Below, piece after piece: positions 8,731 to 18,063 of a stretch of DNA of 64,000 bases (the stretch's first letter is position 1; each line of letters starts with the position of its first letter). The stretch is from DATLLJ01 sp965229885 (lineage in GTDB: Bacteria; Acidobacteriota; Vicinamibacteria; Vicinamibacterales; CAVVIG01): contig CBDDJX010000003.1 in the NCBI GenBank assembly GCA_965229885.1, positions 496,001-560,000 on the forward strand, written 5' to 3'. The notes beneath the pieces were generated by a model that saw nothing but the letters and a program-made list of their open reading frames with translations, searched no databases and was not told the DNA's origin. The position numbers and the translations under genes were made by a program.

Positions 8731-9563
8731 CCGCTTCCGTCCCAGTCGCCGCCGACGTCGGCGTCATTTACGAGACGGTCCGCGCCCCCGAGCAGTACGT
8801 TCGGGCGTACAACGAGCTAATGGCATAGCCCACGAACCGTCTGCGGATTCGAGCGGTGGCCAACGTCCTTCGGCACGTCCGCGGACCTGTCAACCGCGTC
8901 GTCGATGTGGCGTGCGGCGGCGGCGCGTACGTCGACGCGGTCCGCGCGGCGCTCGGTGGCAGCCGTCCGCGCTTCTTCGCCGCCGATCGGCAGTTCGCGT
9001 GTGTCGGCGGATACCGCATCAATCATTCCTCGATCGCGGGGACGCTCGGCGACGTGACCGCGCTTCCGTTCAAGCCGGGCATCTTCGACTTGGCGCTCTG
9101 TCTGGACATCATCGAGCACCTCGACGACGACGCGGCATTTCTGCGCGGCGTCGGCCGTCTGATTCGTCCGGGCGGCTGGATCGTGGTGAGCACGCACAAT
9201 TCGCGCTCACTGCAGCACATCATCGGACTTGCGACGTCGGCCGTTCAAGGCAGGCGGTGGCTCGGCTGGGACCCCACGCACGTTCGGTTCTACAACGCCG
9301 CGTCGTTGCGCGAGCGGCTGGCTGCGGCCGGTTTCGAGACGCTGGCCTTCACCGGCACGTACTTTTTGCCCTTTCACCTGCCCGCCCGCATCGCAAGCTG
9401 GCCTCTCGAGCGATTGGGCCTGAAAGGCGTCTCACGCCTGTTATACGACGTCGTGCAGGCGCCGTTCTATGCGATGAATTATCCCCTGGAGATCCTGTCG
9501 GCTGCGACGCCGGCCCGGACACTTGGGTGGGGAATCGTCGCGCTTGCCAGAAAACATCGATGA
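8727..9563 (+). pseudogene. Class I SAM methyltransferase with in-frame amber codon
   Basis: The ATG at 8727 overlaps the asnB stop. After 33 residues there is a TAG at 8826-8828, and the same frame then continues without a break: PTNRLRIRAVANVLR, then the SAM-binding motif VVDVACGGGAYVD, then ALCLDIIEHLDDDAAFLRG and the post-motif RLIRPGGWIVVSTHN. The residues on both sides of the TAG read like one protein, so this is a 278-codon methyltransferase gene with a nonsense mutation. An internal start at the GTG at 8856 could still give the catalytic domain. Substrate unknown, presumably a sugar. Confidence 0.8.
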
Positions 9564-9590
9564 GCCTGGACACACTGTACGCGTGAACGC

Positions 9591-10769
9591 ATGACCGAAG
9601 TCCGCATCCCGATCTCACGGCCCTGGTTCGGCGAGGAAGAACGGGCTGCCGTCGCGCGATCGCTCGAAACCGGATGGGTGGCTCAGGGTCCCTTTGTCCG
9701 CGAGTTCGAGGAGAAATTCGCCCGCTTCGCCGGAACGCCATTTGCCGCTGCGACGACCTCCTGCACAACGGCAATGCATCTTGCGGTCGCGGCACTCGGG
9801 CTCCGGCCCGGCGACGAGGTCATCGTCCCCGCGTTCACTTGGATTTCCACCGCCAACGTCATCGAGTACATGGGCGCACGCCCGGTGTTCTGTGATATCA
9901 GTCTCCGCACGTTCAATCTTGACGTGGACTGTGCGCGCGCTCTCGTGAAACCTCGGACGGTCGGCATTCTTCCCGTGCATCTGTTCGGGCTCTGCGCGGA
10001 TATGGAGCCGGTCCTCGAATTGGCCGCGCGGCACCGGCTGTGGGTCGTCGAGGATGCCGCGTGCGGCTTAGGCGCGCGGCTCGGCGAACGTCACGCTGGA
10101 ACGTTTGGCGACGCAGGATGCTTCAGCTTTCACCCGCGAAAGGCCATTACGACCGGCGAGGGCGGCATGATCACCACGGCGAATCCTGAACTCGACGCAC
10201 GCGTCCGATCGCTCCGTGATCACGGGGCCGCGCAGTCCCAGCTGTCGCGGCACAAAGCCTCGGGTGCATTCCTGCTGCCCGATTTCGAGCTGCTCGGCTA
10301 CAACTTCCGGATGTCAGACATCCAGGGCGCAGTCGGATCCGTGCAGATGGACCGCGCCGAGGCGTTTTTGGCCGCGCGGCGCGCCCAGGCACGCCGATAC
10401 GACGAGCGTCTGTCGGACGTGGAGTGGCTCGACAGACCCTGCGTGGCCCCGGGCTTCCAGCACGCTTACCAGGCATACGTGTGCTTGTTCCGCCCGGACG
10501 CGCCGACACCCGATCGGGTCGACGGCCTGCACGCGCGCCGAAATCTTCTCATGTCCCGTCTCGAGGAGCGCGGCATTGCCACGAGACAGGGCACACATGC
10601 ACCGCCCTTTGCCGTCTACTACGCGCGCAAGTACGGCTTCCGGCCCTGCGACTTCCCAAATACGTACGCCGCCGAACGGCTCTCGCTCGCGTTGCCGATT
10701 TACCCTGGGCTCACCGACGCCGCGATCGACGCGGTCTGCGACGCGTTGATCGAAAGCATCGCCACATAA
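9591..10769 (+). CDS. DegT/DnrJ/EryC1/StrS-family sugar aminotransferase (second)
   Basis: 392 residues. N-terminal ISRPWFGEEE, cofactor-site TTSCTTAMHLA near residue 58, PLP Lys near residue 184 in FSFHPRKAITTGEGGM, and LLGYNFRMSDIQGAVG further on. It is clearly diverged from the aminotransferase at 5735, so the locus probably makes two different amino sugars or aminates two positions of one sugar. Immediately downstream is a formyltransferase, a pairing seen in N-formylamino-sugar pathways (for example Qui4NFo). That pairing is the best clue to its product, but it is inference. Confidence 0.9.
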   Translation: MTEVRIPISRPWFGEEERAAVARSLETGWVAQGPFVREFEEKFARFAGTPFAAATTSCTTAMHLAVAALGLRPGDEVIVPAFTWISTANVIEYMGARPVFCDISLRTFNLDVDCARALVKPRTVGILPVHLFGLCADMEPVLELAARHRLWVVEDAACGLGARLGERHAGTFGDAGCFSFHPRKAITTGEGGMITTANPELDARVRSLRDHGAAQSQLSRHKASGAFLLPDFELLGYNFRMSDIQGAVGSVQMDRAEAFLAARRAQARRYDERLSDVEWLDRPCVAPGFQHAYQAYVCLFRPDAPTPDRVDGLHARRNLLMSRLEERGIATRQGTHAPPFAVYYARKYGFRPCDFPNTYAAERLSLALPIYPGLTDAAIDAVCDALIESIAT

Positions 10770-10773
10770 ATAA

Positions 10774-11754
10774 ATGCGAATCGTCTTTTTCGGAAGCTCC
10801 GATACTGGATGGCTCTGCTGCCGCGCGCTCCTCGAGCGGCCCGGGCAGGTCGTCGGCATTGTGACAATGCCGAAGCATTTCCGGATCTCATGGTCGCCGG
10901 CGGCGGCCGTCGCCAATGTGAGGTTCCGGGACTTCCATGCCCTGGGCGCTGAATTTGGCGTACCGGTCGAAGAAGTGCCGGGGAGCACAAGGGATGAGGC
11001 GTTACGCGCACGGCTCGCGGCGCTCAATCCGGACCTTCTGGTCGTTGCAGGCTGGTACCATCTGATCCCGCGCTCGATCCGCGACGTGGCTCGCCTGGGT
11101 GCTGTCGGAGTCCACGCATCCCTGCTGCCACGTTACCGGGGCAATGCGCCCCTCGTCTGGGCGTTGATTAATGGCGAGCGGGAGAGTGGCGTGACGCTGT
11201 TCCAACTGGAAGACGGGGTTGATGACGGAGACATTGTCGCGCAGGCCAGGTTCGATATCGGTGCCGACGACACGATTGCCGACGCCGTTGAGCGGGCAAA
11301 CGGGCTGGCCGTCGAGCTCATCCGGGGGTATGTGCCTCGCCTGATAGCGGGAACTGCGCCACGCACGCCGCAGGACCATCCGCAGGCGACCGTGATGCCG
11401 CCGCGCCGACCCGCCGACGGCGGAATCGATTGGAGGAGTATGTCGGCTGAGGCAGTGCACAACTGGGTCCGCGCTCAAACGCGACCGTACCCGGGAGCGT
11501 TTACCTTCCTCCACGAGAAGCGCGTGATGATTTGGTGCACGCGGCGGTCTCGCTCGCGGGTAGTTTCTGACCGCCCGCCGGGGATTGTTGGCGTTTCTTC
11601 CGGATCGGAGGCTCCCTTCAGCGTCGTGTGCGCCGATGGTGCGGAGATCGATGTGCTCGACGCGGATCTCGGGACTCTCAACCTGCGTAACGGCGACCTC
11701 TTTCAGAGTCAGATGCCGTTCATTGCCGGAGGACATCATGCCAGTACCGTCTGA
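10774..11754 (+). CDS. Fmt/ArnA-type formyltransferase, probably for an amino sugar
   Basis: 326 residues of the 10-formyl-tetrahydrofolate-dependent formyltransferase fold. The core motif reads GAVGVHASLLPRYRG at residues 109-123, followed by GVDDGDIVAQ. In tRNA- and ArnA-type enzymes the catalytic triad is Asn-x-His plus Asp; here His114 and the Asp of the DDGD loop are present, but the Asn position is Gly112. The C-terminal OB-like region (WVRAQTRPYPGAFTF) is Fmt-like. It is 4 bases after an aminotransferase and overlaps the next gene, so formylation of an amino sugar is more likely than of Met-tRNA. Whether Gly112 permits catalysis is an open point. Confidence 0.83.
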   Translation: MRIVFFGSSDTGWLCCRALLERPGQVVGIVTMPKHFRISWSPAAAVANVRFRDFHALGAEFGVPVEEVPGSTRDEALRARLAALNPDLLVVAGWYHLIPRSIRDVARLGAVGVHASLLPRYRGNAPLVWALINGERESGVTLFQLEDGVDDGDIVAQARFDIGADDTIADAVERANGLAVELIRGYVPRLIAGTAPRTPQDHPQATVMPPRRPADGGIDWRSMSAEAVHNWVRAQTRPYPGAFTFLHEKRVMIWCTRRSRSRVVSDRPPGIVGVSSGSEAPFSVVCADGAEIDVLDADLGTLNLRNGDLFQSQMPFIAGGHHASTV

Positions 11755-12952
11755 TGCGCCCGACTGGGGACGGATGCGGATTCCGGTCCGTCCGGTTCCG
11801 GCCGACGCGCGTAGTGACGCGGCGGAACCCGAGGCACCGAAGCCACTTAGCGCGCTGCCACCGTCGCTCCCGCTCAAACGCACGCTGCGGCAGCGACTGA
11901 AGCAGCGTCTCGTCGTGCTTGCGAGCACACGGCGCACGTACGCGGCCGGAATCGGGTTCGGCCTGGGGCTAGCGGGCCTTGCGCGCCGGCGGCGTGGCAG
12001 CGTCGATCACCTGAAGGCGACCCTGTCGCTCGCGCGAGGATCGTCGACGATCGCTGGCCGTCCGATGAGCGTGACGATCGAACCGACGAACGCGTGCAAC
12101 CTCGGATGTCCGGTGTGCGAGACCGGTGACGGCACGCTCGGTCGAGAGACCGGGCACATGACCTTCGACGCCTTTCGGACGATCGTCGACAAGATCGCGA
12201 CCACTACGAACACGTTGATGTTCTACTTCATGGGCGAGCCGTTTCTGAACAAGAGCGCGTACGAGATGATCCGATACGCGAAGGATGCTGGTATTCCCTT
12301 CATTGATACCTGCACGAACGGCGACTTCACTGATCCGGCGAGTCTCGTTGAATGCGGCCTCGACCGCGTCGCCTTTCAGATCGGCGGCATGACCCAGGCG
12401 ACGCACGAGATCTACCGGGTTCGAAGCCGCCTCGATCGTGTGATGAAGAATCTGGAGGCGACGCTCCGGATCCGGAGCGAGCGGCGGGCGTCTTTGTCCG
12501 TCGAGTGCGGGTTCATCTTGATGAGGCACAACGAGCACGAAGTGGATCTGTTCCGACGGCGAATGGAAGAACTCGGTGTCGATCGGGCATCCGTGATCGA
12601 TCCGGTGGTGCGCAACATGGAGCAGGGGAACGCCTTCCTGCCGACCGATCGCCGGCACTGGGTGTACGACGAGCAGGCGTTCGCGGGCGGGGTGTTGCGG
12701 CCAAAGATCGTCCCCGACAATGTATGCCCGTGGATCTACTACTCGATGGCCATCCACGTGAATGGGAACGTGGTACCGTGCTGTCGCGATCCACGCGGGA
12801 CGGAGGTCATGGGCAATATCCTCGCGCAGAGCTTGGACGAGATCTGGAACGGCCCACGGTACATGGATCTCAGAGAGCGCATCCGCCGGGATCAGGGGTC
12901 GGTCGCGATCTGCAGCCTTTGCTCGAGCTACCCGGTCAGTGTCATACGTTGA
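11738..12952 (+). CDS. Radical SAM/SPASM-domain enzyme of the glycan locus
   Basis: 404 residues from the ATG at 11738, 17 bases inside the previous gene. A basic N-terminal stretch of about 110 residues precedes the radical SAM motif CNLGCPVCE (Cys120, 124, 127), which binds the 4Fe-4S cluster that cleaves SAM. The C-terminus has SPASM-type cysteines (CPWIYYSMAIHVNGNVVPCC and ICSLCSSYP) for auxiliary clusters. Such enzymes do radical epimerisation, dehydration or C-C/C-S chemistry on peptides or sugars. The location suggests a sugar or lipid-linked glycan substrate. Precise reaction unknown. Confidence 0.85.
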   Translation: MPVPSDAPDWGRMRIPVRPVPADARSDAAEPEAPKPLSALPPSLPLKRTLRQRLKQRLVVLASTRRTYAAGIGFGLGLAGLARRRRGSVDHLKATLSLARGSSTIAGRPMSVTIEPTNACNLGCPVCETGDGTLGRETGHMTFDAFRTIVDKIATTTNTLMFYFMGEPFLNKSAYEMIRYAKDAGIPFIDTCTNGDFTDPASLVECGLDRVAFQIGGMTQATHEIYRVRSRLDRVMKNLEATLRIRSERRASLSVECGFILMRHNEHEVDLFRRRMEELGVDRASVIDPVVRNMEQGNAFLPTDRRHWVYDEQAFAGGVLRPKIVPDNVCPWIYYSMAIHVNGNVVPCCRDPRGTEVMGNILAQSLDEIWNGPRYMDLRERIRRDQGSVAICSLCSSYPVSVIR

Positions 12953-12991
12953 CCGCTGGCATCCTCCTACACCACACTTTCGTCTGAGCCG

Positions 12992-13672
12992 ATGATTGAA
13001 AAATACGGGCGAGGCTGTCTCCTGCACGACACGTTGAAAACCTACGGGCGTACCTGGATCGGACGCTACACGATGATCCTCGAGAACGTCATCCTCGGGT
13101 ATCCGACGAGCGACTTTCTGCTGAAGATCATGTCGCGGGGGACCCGTCACGAGGATCTCGACTATGTCGGGGTGCGCCTGGGCCACCACTGCGTCATCCG
13201 ATCGGAAGCGATCATCTATCGCGACGTCGTCATCGGCGACTACGTCCGTACGGGACACAAGGTGCTCATCCGCGAAGGTTGCCGAATCGGCAGCCACGTT
13301 CTTGTGGGGACCAACGTGGTCATTGACAGCGATACGACCATCGGAAGTCGCACCAGCATTCAATCGACGGTCTACATCCCGACGGGAACCACGATCGAGG
13401 ATCATGTGTTCATCGGTCCGAATGCGGTGTTCCTCAATGACCGGTTCCCGGTCCGCGTGAAGACGCCGCTCGTCGGACCGCACATCCGCCGCGGCGCGAC
13501 GATCGGCGGCAATTCCACCATTCTGCCGGGGGTGAAGGTCGGAGAGGGTGCCTTCATCGCCGCCGGCGCGGTTGTAACCCGCGACGTGCCCGACTGGCAC
13601 CGGGCCATCGGCGCCCCGGCGCGGTTTGAGCGGCTGCCGGCGAAGTTTCGCCGGCTCAACCGGATCGTGTGA
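12992..13672 (+). CDS. Left-handed beta-helix acyltransferase (hexapeptide repeats)
   Basis: 226 residues. From about residue 68 it shows repeated hexapeptides (VVIGDYV, CRIGSHV, TTIGSRT, ATIGGNS) ending in GAVVTRDVPDWHRAIGAPAR, the usual end of a trimeric LbH acetyltransferase that uses acetyl-CoA. The loop with NDRFPVRVKTPL between repeats is typical of WbpD/WlbB-type sugar N-acetyltransferases. A non-repeat N-terminal 65 residues precede the helix. It would N- or O-acetylate a nucleotide sugar. It lies between the radical SAM gene (39 bases upstream) and the epimerase (stop and start share a base). Confidence 0.85.
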   Translation: MIEKYGRGCLLHDTLKTYGRTWIGRYTMILENVILGYPTSDFLLKIMSRGTRHEDLDYVGVRLGHHCVIRSEAIIYRDVVIGDYVRTGHKVLIREGCRIGSHVLVGTNVVIDSDTTIGSRTSIQSTVYIPTGTTIEDHVFIGPNAVFLNDRFPVRVKTPLVGPHIRRGATIGGNSTILPGVKVGEGAFIAAGAVVTRDVPDWHRAIGAPARFERLPAKFRRLNRIV

Positions 13673-14637
13673 TGCGACTGCGGGGCGCCACTGTGCTTGT
13701 CACCGGCGGTGCCGGTTTCATCGGCAGCCATCTCGTCGATACCCTTGTCACGCGCGACGTTGGCCGCCTGATCGTCGTCGACACGTTGTGGCTCGGCAGG
13801 ATCGAAAATCTCGCCGACGCCCGCCGGCTCCGCGACGACATCGTGCTGGTCAAGGAGGACGCGGCTGATTATTTCGCGTTGAAGGGGATCATCGAGCGGG
13901 AGCGCGTGGACGTGGTGTTTAATCTCGCCACGCGTCCACTGAACTACAGCTTCGTGCATCCGCGCGGAGCCTACATGACGAGCGTCGACATCGCCGCGAA
14001 CCTCGGGGAGCTGCTGCGGGGGGGCGCGTTCGGTCGACTCGTGCACTTTTCGACGTCGGAGGTCTACGGCGATGCCATCGAGACACCGATGTCGGAGCAG
14101 CATCCGCTACGACCGACCACTCCCTATGCCGCCGGAAAACTCGCCGCCGACCTCCTGCTTCGGTCGTACATCGAGCTCTTCGGCATTTCCGTGTTGACCG
14201 TTCGCCCGTTCAATAACTATGGTCCCCGCCAGAACGACGCCGACTACGCAGGGGTGATTCCGCTGACCATCCGGCGGATACGTGCCGGGGAGCGTCCGGT
14301 GCTCGAGGGCACGGGCGAGCAGACACGCGACTTCACCTACGCGAGCGACACCGCGCGCCAGGTCGTGGCGCTCGCAGAAACCGACGCCGCCTGGGGGCAG
14401 ACCTTGAACGTCGCCAGTGCCGGCGAAGTGGCAATCGGGGAGTTGATCCGGATGATTTGCCGCGTCATGGGTTATGAGGGCCCAATCGAGCGGCGGCCTC
14501 CGCGTTCGGGCGATCACCGGCGCCACCTCGCCGACACCACGCATGCCAGGGCGCTGCTACCCTTCGATTCGATGACCCCGCTGGAAGGCGGTCTAGCCGC
14601 GACGATCGAGTGGTACTTGCGGCGCGTTCCTGCATGA
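13672..14637 (+). CDS. NAD-dependent sugar epimerase/dehydratase (extended SDR)
   Basis: 321 residues from the ATG at 13672; a GTG one codon upstream is the alternative. The Rossmann motif is VTGGAGFIGSHL, and the catalytic Tyr-Lys is in YAAGKLAADLL with FSTSEVYG before it. NNYGPRQ and TRDFTYASDTARQ are characteristic of GDP/UDP-sugar dehydratases and epimerases. It probably makes the keto-sugar or epimer used by the aminotransferases in the same operon. The stop of the acetyltransferase overlaps its start, and its own stop overlaps the next ATG. Confidence 0.9.
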   Translation: MRLRGATVLVTGGAGFIGSHLVDTLVTRDVGRLIVVDTLWLGRIENLADARRLRDDIVLVKEDAADYFALKGIIERERVDVVFNLATRPLNYSFVHPRGAYMTSVDIAANLGELLRGGAFGRLVHFSTSEVYGDAIETPMSEQHPLRPTTPYAAGKLAADLLLRSYIELFGISVLTVRPFNNYGPRQNDADYAGVIPLTIRRIRAGERPVLEGTGEQTRDFTYASDTARQVVALAETDAAWGQTLNVASAGEVAIGELIRMICRVMGYEGPIERRPPRSGDHRRHLADTTHARALLPFDSMTPLEGGLAATIEWYLRRVPA

Positions 14638-15481
14638 CCCCGCGCTCTGACCATTAGCACGACGTTCAGGATGATCAGATCACGCGCGGCTGGGATGCGC
14701 TCGAGCGCATCTGGAATGCGCCATCGCCGGTAGAGCGTCTTCATGCGCTCACCGACGAGTTCATTGCCGACAAACACCTGTTGAACGTGCATGCCGTGAG
14801 GCGGCGCGCCGAGGCGTTTCGCTGCTCGATGTCGGCTGTGGCGGCGGCGAGCTCCTGAGACGCGTCGGCTCCGCCTTTCCAGCGGCGGAGTGCGTGGGCG
14901 TCGACAGCAATGCTGAAAGCGTCGACCGTGCCCGCGCGCGGTGCGGTCCGCGGCGTACTGTGCAGTGTCTCCCATACACGAGTGTAACCGGTGAGTTCGA
15001 TATCGTTGTGTGCTCTGAAGTGATCGAGCACGTTGCGGATCTCGATCACATCCTTGATTGGCTGTGCGACCGCGTGTCGTCGGGCGGCTATTTGTCGATC
15101 TCGACTCCATCAGGCTGGATGTACCGAAGTCCACGGCTCTACAACATCTACAAATGTCTCCAGAGTCCGCGGAGGTTTGTAAGACTGTACTTGCAGCCGG
15201 AAAATCAGTGGTGCGAAGCTGTCGTCGTGCATCCCGTCATCCTGCCAGGGAAACTGCGGAGGCGTCTGGAGGCCCGGGGATTCGCGCTGGTGCTGCGGCT
15301 CTCGGCGCTGTGGTGGGTCCAAGAGCCTGGAGCGCTGACATGGGTGTTCGGCAGGCTCGGCTCGTCACGTGCCGCCGCGACGTTCTATCACTGGTGCAGG
15401 CTCCTCGACTCGCTGTTGAATGTGGCGCCACCGCTTCGGTGCTTCGAATCGCGAGCCGTGCTGTTCATGCAGCGGCGGTGA
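14634..15481 (+). pseudogene. SAM methyltransferase, disrupted by amber codon and frameshift
   Basis: The ATG at 14634 overlaps the epimerase stop. The frame gives seven codons, then a TAG at 14655-14657, then a continuous methyltransferase-like N-terminus (ITRGWDALERIWNAPSPVE, LNVHAVRRRAEAF). Near 14820 the conserved sequence moves to another frame: LLDVGCGGGELLRRVG (SAM site), DIVVCSEVIEHVADLD, SSGGYLSISTPSG, running to the TGA at 15479-15481. Two lesions in one gene argue for decay more than a single read error. An internal GTG at 14894 would lack the SAM-binding loop. Confidence 0.78.
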
Positions 15482-15550
15482 CCAAAGGTCGTCCTTCGCA
15501 ATTCCGAGTGTACGCCGCTCATCACGCGCCGCGCTGACGATCCCGAAACG

Positions 15551-17146
15551 ATGAAGACATACGTGTGGCGTATCCCCAGCGAGCCGGAGGCGGGGGTGGC
15601 GGTGTATCGGTTCCGGGGCGCTGATCGGGTCTGGCGATGGCCCCGCGCCGGGGGGTTCGGACTCGGTGCGTGCGGCATGTGGAACTTCCTGTGGCGTCTC
15701 GGCTTCCATCCCCGTCAGGTCGATCAATCGCCGCTGCCTCGGCCAACCGGGAACGACGTGCTGTTCGCACAGCTCGATTCCACGCCGTCCGCTCAGGTGG
15801 TCGAAGCCGTCCGCGAGTGGATTGACCGCGGTGGGCGCTTGGTGGCAAGCGGTTCTCCTGAAGCCTGGAATGTCGTGGGCCTCTTCGGGCGCTGGCGGAA
15901 TGAGTGGCCCCACAATCCGTACTGCGGCCTCGCTTACCGACTGAATGGATCCACTGAACTGGTGGCACCTGCGCGATGGCTGTTCGGCCGTCTCGACAGC
16001 GCCTCTGAGGCCGCCCGCCGTATAGGCCAGATCGTTCTGGTGGGAGGGGAGCGGCAAACACCATGGCGCGCGCTTCTTTCCCCCGTGTCTGACGCGCCCG
16101 CCGCGATCGTCAGCGCCGATTCGCGGACGTGCTTTCTCAACGCCAATCCCTTTGCGGCGTTGCAGTCGTGGCTACAGGGACAGGAGGATCTGCAGACGTG
16201 GTTCGCCTGGCGCCATCGGCTGTTCTGGCTGGACGAATGGGTATCGACAATCGCCTCGTTATTAAGCGACGTGAAGATGCTCGCGCTCGACGTACCGCGG
16301 CCGGGGATTGCCGGGCTCGACGCGACGACGGTCGTGCTTCGGCACGACGTCGATCATTCGCGTGACACGAGCTACCTCGAAGAAGAGCTGCACCGAAACG
16401 TCGCTGCCTCATATGCGGTGCTCGACGATCGGAACGCCGGGTTCTGGGTACGGACGCTCGCTGCTCATCCCGGACACGAAACAGCGTTTCACTACACGAC
16501 GGGTCGCCGCGACTGGGTCGCAACGGCCTCGGCTCTAGCGCGCTGGGAAAAGCGTGGATCGATGAAGCCGGCCGTGCGACAGGTTGCCGGCCGAGGTCTG
16601 CTTCAGCAGGTACGCCGCGCCCGCGCCCTGGGGATTGGCATCCGGACGCTGCACCGGCACCTGCTCTTTCTGCCGTATCCGGAATGGATCGACGCGCTCG
16701 ATGCGGTCTTCGAAGCGGAGCCCGAGGTGCTGGGAGCAAGCTCCCTCTTCCGGGCGCAGGTCCTTCGCTGGGGCGGCAGAGCGAGTGATGGGCAGTCCGC
16801 GTCAACTGGCGAGTGGCCCGACGCGCAGTTCCCGTTGTGGCTGCCGTTCAAACTTTCGCATGCCGCGGCCGGCGGCCGGCGGCTGCGCGGGTGGGAGAGC
16901 ACGAGCCTGATGGAGGTCGAGCCCGACCTCGCGTGCCAACTGCTCGACCATCGGGTGGCGCATGTCCCCCAGCGTGTCCTGACCTTCGCGTTTCATCCCG
17001 TGCACGCCAACGCGCCCACTTTTTCTCCACACGGCTCGATCGGGTCCTTCAGGTCAATCCTCTCGCTGCTGGCGGAACGACACGTCCCGATTCGGCCGTT
17101 GCGCGAGGTGTATGAGCTTGCCGACCGTGCCGCGGCGAGTGCGTGA
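15551..17146 (+). CDS. Unusual NodB-like deacetylase protein with amidotransferase-like N-terminal domain
   Basis: 531 residues. Residues 1-200 look like a flavodoxin/class I amidotransferase-like fold (DVLFAQLDSTPS, VREWIDRGGRLVASGSPEAW) but show no Cys-His-Glu triad that I can place. From about residue 258 a NodB-type polysaccharide deacetylase core begins: VVLRHDVDHS has the HDxD metal/base motif, and LTFAFHPVHA near the end supplies a His on the last strand. The usual HxxxH metal motif is not evident in its normal form. It could deacetylate or otherwise process an amino-sugar glycan. No signal peptide is seen, so a cytoplasmic location is likely. Confidence 0.6.
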   Translation: MKTYVWRIPSEPEAGVAVYRFRGADRVWRWPRAGGFGLGACGMWNFLWRLGFHPRQVDQSPLPRPTGNDVLFAQLDSTPSAQVVEAVREWIDRGGRLVASGSPEAWNVVGLFGRWRNEWPHNPYCGLAYRLNGSTELVAPARWLFGRLDSASEAARRIGQIVLVGGERQTPWRALLSPVSDAPAAIVSADSRTCFLNANPFAALQSWLQGQEDLQTWFAWRHRLFWLDEWVSTIASLLSDVKMLALDVPRPGIAGLDATTVVLRHDVDHSRDTSYLEEELHRNVAASYAVLDDRNAGFWVRTLAAHPGHETAFHYTTGRRDWVATASALARWEKRGSMKPAVRQVAGRGLLQQVRRARALGIGIRTLHRHLLFLPYPEWIDALDAVFEAEPEVLGASSLFRAQVLRWGGRASDGQSASTGEWPDAQFPLWLPFKLSHAAAGGRRLRGWESTSLMEVEPDLACQLLDHRVAHVPQRVLTFAFHPVHANAPTFSPHGSIGSFRSILSLLAERHVPIRPLREVYELADRAAASA

Positions 17147-18063
17147 GTATCGTCGCCTGTCCGTGGTGCGGGTCGGCGTCGGTCCGGATACCGGTCGAGA
17201 ACGAGATCGCTGGCGGCTGCATCGTGTGCGGACGTTTGGTGCGTCAGAACGGCGTCGCGCTCGTCTGGCCGGCCGAGAACAGCGTCCGCACACCGCCCCG
17301 CACGCTGTCTTCGATTCTGCGGACTCAACTGAACATGCTGACCAACCGGCTGTCGCCGCTGCGCCTGCTGAGTGACTGGCGTACGGAAAACTATTATCGC
17401 CGGATTTTGCACGATGATCGTCTCGCCTCCAGGTGGGTTGCTCATTACCTGCACGGCCTCGACGTGCCGTCAGGCTCGTGGGTGCTGGATCACGGATGTG
17501 GACGCGGCCGACATTCCGCGATCCTGCGGTGCGCAGGGTTCCGCGTTCACGCTCAGGACATCGGAAGCCATCGCTGGTGGAGCAAGCTTTCGGATTGCCA
17601 CTTCCAGGTCGTGCCGCCAGAAACCTTGCGTCTTCCGTGGTCGGGCCAGGCGTTCCATCTCGTGCTGGACGTCGGGGTCCTCCATTACGTGATGCCGCAG
17701 CAACTCGACATGCTCGTTCGGGAGGTCTATCGCGTGCTCGCGCCCGGCGGGTACTGGCTGGCCGTCGAAGCAAATGACGAATCGTACGGCGCGTTCCTGC
17801 CGCGCCAGTTCTGTGGTCGGCTTCATCCCTTGTACAAAGTTCGGGAGCTCGCCGCCGAGGCCGGCTTCCAGGAGATTGAGGTTGGCTACGAAGGCTTTTA
17901 CGCGCCGGTTGCGCCACGCCTGGTGAATTTCATCCGGAAACAGGCATGGCCGGCGCCGTTCGATATCTCCGACTACGGTTCGTGGCTGGAGCAGGCAACG
18001 CCTGAACGACGGCGGGGTTTCTGGCGTCTCTGCCTGAGGAAGCCACCGGTGTCATCGTCGTGA
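17143..18063 (+). CDS. SAM methyltransferase with N-terminal zinc ribbon
   Basis: 306 residues from a GTG that overlaps the preceding stop as GTGA. Residues 1-30 carry two CxxC pairs (ACPWCGS and GCIVCGR), a probable zinc ribbon. The class I SAM domain follows with VLDHGCGRGRHSAIL near residue 110, then LVLDVGVLHYVMPQQ and RVLAPGGYWLAVEA. This architecture resembles ribosomal-RNA or sugar methyltransferases with a small metal-binding head. In this locus a glycan substrate is more likely. The end overlaps the second flippase start. Confidence 0.8.
   Translation: MSIVACPWCGSASVRIPVENEIAGGCIVCGRLVRQNGVALVWPAENSVRTPPRTLSSILRTQLNMLTNRLSPLRLLSDWRTENYYRRILHDDRLASRWVAHYLHGLDVPSGSWVLDHGCGRGRHSAILRCAGFRVHAQDIGSHRWWSKLSDCHFQVVPPETLRLPWSGQAFHLVLDVGVLHYVMPQQLDMLVREVYRVLAPGGYWLAVEANDESYGAFLPRQFCGRLHPLYKVRELAAEAGFQEIEVGYEGFYAPVAPRLVNFIRKQAWPAPFDISDYGSWLEQATPERRRGFWRLCLRKPPVSSS

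Noticed and set aside
11969..13600. 543-residue open frame antisense to the radical SAM and acetyltransferase genes
   Set aside because: Covers two real genes on the other strand and has low-complexity His/Asp/Arg composition.
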